Positions 63,464 to 64,000 of a stretch of 64,000 nt of DNA are shown one piece after another. The stretch's first letter is position 1, and every line of letters starts with the position of its first letter. The notes under the pieces are model-generated. The model ran no database searches. It was not told the DNA's origin and was given only the letters and a program-made list of their open reading frames with translations. The position numbers were made by a program, and so were the translations under genes. The stretch is from Pseudoalteromonas luteoviolacea H33-S (lineage in GTDB: Bacteria; Pseudomonadota; Gammaproteobacteria; Enterobacterales; Alteromonadaceae), in contig NZ_AUXY01000104.1 of the NCBI RefSeq assembly GCF_001625695.1, positions 96,163-160,162 on the forward strand, in the 5' to 3' direction.

Positions 63464-64000
63464 CCTTCACAGCAACCATTCTCCCTCAATCTGTCCTTCA
63501 CAAAATAAACTTATTTCCCACTCAACATCTTTAATATATCGCATCTTGTAGGTTAGATACGCGAGGCTTGCCCAACATGATGCAGAAAACAACCTTTATG
63601 GGTGAGAGACCATAGTGCAAAAGGTTAATGACAACGAACGCAGTGAGTGCATTTCTTTCGCGCAAGGTGAAATGAGCTAGTTTAGCTGTTGCTGTGGGAA
63701 TGTATTTAGCAGGAGTAAAGGGTAAAGCTGTGAAGGTGGCTCCCTTCACCTTGCGCTTATCATGTAAAAGGTTCGCGACATTGAACGAAGTGAATCCGCT
63801 CTTTTTACTTAAGATGAAACGAGCAGTTTTAACGAGAGGTAATCAATACAGCACTATAAACGCAGCAACCAACTCAGAATAAGCAAAGCATGGATCCTGA
63901 AACGAGCCGTTTTAACCGCTGCTGAGGAAGTCTTGAGTTTACCTTGTCGGCGGTGAAGGGTGTTCACTTCACCTTGCGCTAATACCAATCCGCTTAAATA
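63464..64000. repeat. Gene-free tail made of degenerate interspersed repeats
   Basis: No credible gene. A ~70-base module occurs twice in the same orientation, at about 63617-63687 and 63764-63834 (147 apart): both read AAAAGGTT, GACA, GAACG-x-AGTGA, then TGAAA-y-GAGC and a GTTTTA-like end. Part of it recurs near 63892 (TGAAACGAGCCGTTTTAACC). Two hairpins, GTGAAGG/CCTTCAC near 63730-63750 and GGTGAAG/CTTCACC near 63951-63973, are each followed by TTGCGCT. The very end, ATACCAATCCGC, is a motif I know from intergenic DNA of Pseudoalteromonas-type genomes. Confidence 0.55.

Noticed and set aside
63683..63882. 62- and 72-codon frames in the right-hand tail
   Set aside because: They lie within the repeated modules, have no Shine-Dalgarno, and their sequence does not resemble a protein.

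Overview
The window looks like ordinary chromosome of a marine gammaproteobacterium of the Alteromonadales, most likely Pseudoalteromonas. That assignment is an inference. It rests on AT-rich coding with gammaproteobacterial gene neighbourhoods (pdhR-aceE-aceF-lpdA, serB beside the ytjB-like gene, holD-rimI, guaB-guaA divergent from xseA), many secreted metalloproteases and chitin/carbohydrate-binding modules, GGDEF/EAL and HD-GYP signalling, and repeat-rich intergenic DNA at the right edge. Nearly all genes are intact. No phage, transposase, rRNA or CRISPR array was seen; there is one tRNA (Trp).

Layout. 1-6.8 kb: end of an RluA-type pseudouridine synthase, a secreted M20 amidohydrolase, an HD-GYP phosphodiesterase, the gspA-gspB pair of type II secretion accessory genes, cca and a small lipoprotein. 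7.0-11.0 kb: a single 3.5 kb gene for an LRR-ROCO GTPase-TIR protein, followed by a small unknown gene. This is the accessory highlight and a candidate NLR-like immune/abortive-infection protein set between housekeeping genes. 11.1-18.5 kb: the pyruvate dehydrogenase locus lpdA, aceF (three lipoyl domains), aceE and pdhR, with two TGGT-N3-ACCA palindromes upstream of pdhR. 18.7-25.5 kb: serB and a divergent membrane protein, a TatD hydrolase, pdxH, argS, prfC. 25.7-32.3 kb: an orphan type II thioesterase, a TPR lipoprotein, a Cys-rich GFA-like protein, the EF-P-like factor EfpL, and a large secreted protease (two chitin-binding modules, three discoidin domains, PKD, basic-secretory-protein metalloprotease) preceded by a perfect LacI-type palindrome.

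32.4-42.5 kb: a hybrid histidine kinase, rimI overlapping a holD-like gene, tRNA-Trp with a strong promoter, guaA, guaB, xseA, an unknown membrane-anchored protein and cysE. 42.6-49.3 kb: an M16 protease lipoprotein, an MTHFR-fold protein with a MetJ-box-like operator, and a secreted zinc metalloprotease. 49.4-55.8 kb: fbp, a sugar ABC importer of the FrcBCA/Rbs type with a divergent degenerate ROK repressor, and a 3-mercaptopyruvate sulfurtransferase. 55.8-63.4 kb: a GT9 glycosyltransferase, a GGDEF-EAL protein, purC, and a three-gene ABC transporter/DUF3299 cluster whose permease carries a (His-Asp)7 run, suggesting metal handling. 63.5-64.0 kb: gene-free DNA built of degenerate interspersed repeats.

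How the genes fit together: most are central metabolism and translation units with their own terminators. PdhR probably controls its own gene and the pyruvate dehydrogenase genes. The guaBA promoter has a GC-rich discriminator typical of growth-rate control. The MTHFR-like gene is probably in the methionine regulon. The LRR-ROCO-TIR protein stands apart as a self-contained sensor-switch-effector.
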